In this document: positions 63,509 through 64,000 of the stretch, in pieces | Position numbering within the stretch: position 1 is the stretch's first letter | Layout: every line of letters begins with the position of its first letter | Assembly: GCA_031629035.1 (NCBI GenBank) | Contig: JAVLUG010000016.1 | Location: 124,001-188,000, forward strand | Length of the DNA: 64,000 bases | Source of the DNA: MVYY01 sp012517575 | Lineage (GTDB): Bacteria; Bacteroidota; Bacteroidia; Bacteroidales; Paludibacteraceae | Reading direction: 5' to 3' | Translations under genes and position numbers: made by a program | Notes under the pieces: model-generated | The model's database searches: none | The model's input: the letters and a program-made list of their open reading frames with translations, nothing else | What the model was told of the DNA's origin: nothing

Positions 63509-64000
63509 TTATTTTGATACTTTTTTAAATACAATGTCTATTCCATTTCTGACCGGGGAACTGGTAAGCTGAAGAAAAAGAAATTTGAAGATTTCGTATT
63601 CAGCTTTCACCTCATATTCACTAATGGTTTCATCATTTTGGTAATTTCCAAAATTACGAGAATAACTTAAAAATAATTTATTTGTTAGATATTTACCTAT
63701 TTCAACTGAACCACTTTCAAATGACCCTTTACTCTTGACTTCAATATAATCGACATTTAAAGTTTTGTTTAAAATTTTGGTGAGTTGAGAGGAAAGACTT
63801 GAAGCTGCTAAACTTTCAGTTAAGCCTAAAGCATCAAAAGTCTGATTCATATTTTCCCGCTGGCCTGTAGTCAGAGCATCCATCCTAGATCCGAAGAGAA
63901 TGTACGAAAGCGCATCTCCTTCTGCAATTGTTTGTTCGTCCATAGTGAATTTTATTTCGGGTGCAAGCATTTCTCCCGAAATATGTGCCACCAGTTTCTT
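63509..64000 (-). CDS. TamB-like translocation/assembly protein, C-terminal part
   Basis: The C-terminal 163 residues of a large protein whose frame stays open to the window edge; the GTG at 63989-63991 is internal, not a start. HISGEMLAPEIKFTMDEQTIAEGDALSYILFGSRMDAL and the closing beta-rich part, with LFLSYSRNFG and ending GIDIVFKKVSK, match the DUF490/TamB C-terminal domain. TamB spans the periplasm and helps lipid transport or assembly of outer-membrane proteins with an Omp85 partner. The missing part lies beyond 64000. Confidence 0.85.
   Translation of the reverse strand, partial: KKLVAHISGEMLAPEIKFTMDEQTIAEGDALSYILFGSRMDALTTGQRENMNQTFDALGLTESLAASSLSSQLTKILNKTLNVDYIEVKSKGSFESGSVEIGKYLTNKLFLSYSRNFGNYQNDETISEYEVKAEYEIFKFLFLQLTSSPVRNGIDIVFKKVSK

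Noticed and set aside
1..64000. CRISPR arrays, tRNA or rRNA genes, integrases
   Set aside because: Read-through of the window showed no regularly spaced repeats, cloverleaf-like genes or recombinase motifs that I could support.

Overview
The window looks like a chromosomal segment of a Bacteroidota bacterium, most likely order Bacteroidales (a Paludibacter- or Dysgonomonas-like organism is my guess). Supporting signs are two SusC/SusD polysaccharide utilisation loci (PULs), an RprXY-type two-component pair, type IX secretion (T9SS) tails, lipoproteins with acidic residues after the lipid cysteine, TAnnTTTG promoter boxes and A-rich leaders without Shine-Dalgarno sites. No tRNA, rRNA, CRISPR array, transposase or integrase was seen.

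Layout. 25-2279 (-): response regulator and sensor kinase. 2890-8691 (+): nine-gene redox/electrophile cluster (two thioredoxin-fold DsbA-like proteins, a mini-thioredoxin, an FMN reductase, an extradiol dioxygenase, a 2-hydroxyacid dehydrogenase, a dienelactone hydrolase) ending in a MarR regulator. 8877-15412: housekeeping (malic enzyme-phosphotransacetylase fusion, recF, B12-dependent ribonucleotide reductase). 15569-21066 (-): ilvE, WbqC-like, lepB, dapB, CoA-binding protein, aroB. 21247-23010 (+): ArsR-headed redox operon ending in a strong terminator. 23468-30251 (+): TetR, TolC, membrane fusion protein (MFP), RND pump and a small PII-like protein; the MFP gene is cut by an in-frame TAA.

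30357-41475 (-) is a predicted beta-1,2-glucan PUL: GH3, GH144, SusC, SusD, LamG lipoprotein, GH144. 41879-60545 (+) is a predicted dextran PUL: SusR-like regulator, SusC, SusD, SusE, SusF-like, GH27-like, GH66 dextranase, GH31 and a six-hairpin glycosidase. An acyltransferase, a DUF3843-like protein and the C-terminus of TamB (cut by the window edge) follow on the minus strand.

How they work together. In each PUL a surface endo-enzyme would cut the polymer, SusCD would import oligosaccharides, and periplasmic exo-enzymes (GH3; GH31 and the six-hairpin enzyme) would release glucose. The dextran PUL is a compositional mosaic: its outer genes are AT-rich, while about 50.3-54.15 kb (SusF-like, GH27-like and the first third of GH66) is much GC-richer, and the two genes with T9SS tails lie in that block. 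A 345-bp MITE-like element with inverted ends and an 11-bp direct repeat sits between the regulator and susC. The best candidates for something undescribed are the MarR redox cluster with its tandem palindromes, the mosaic dextran PUL with its GH27-like and six-hairpin enzymes, and the split MFP gene.
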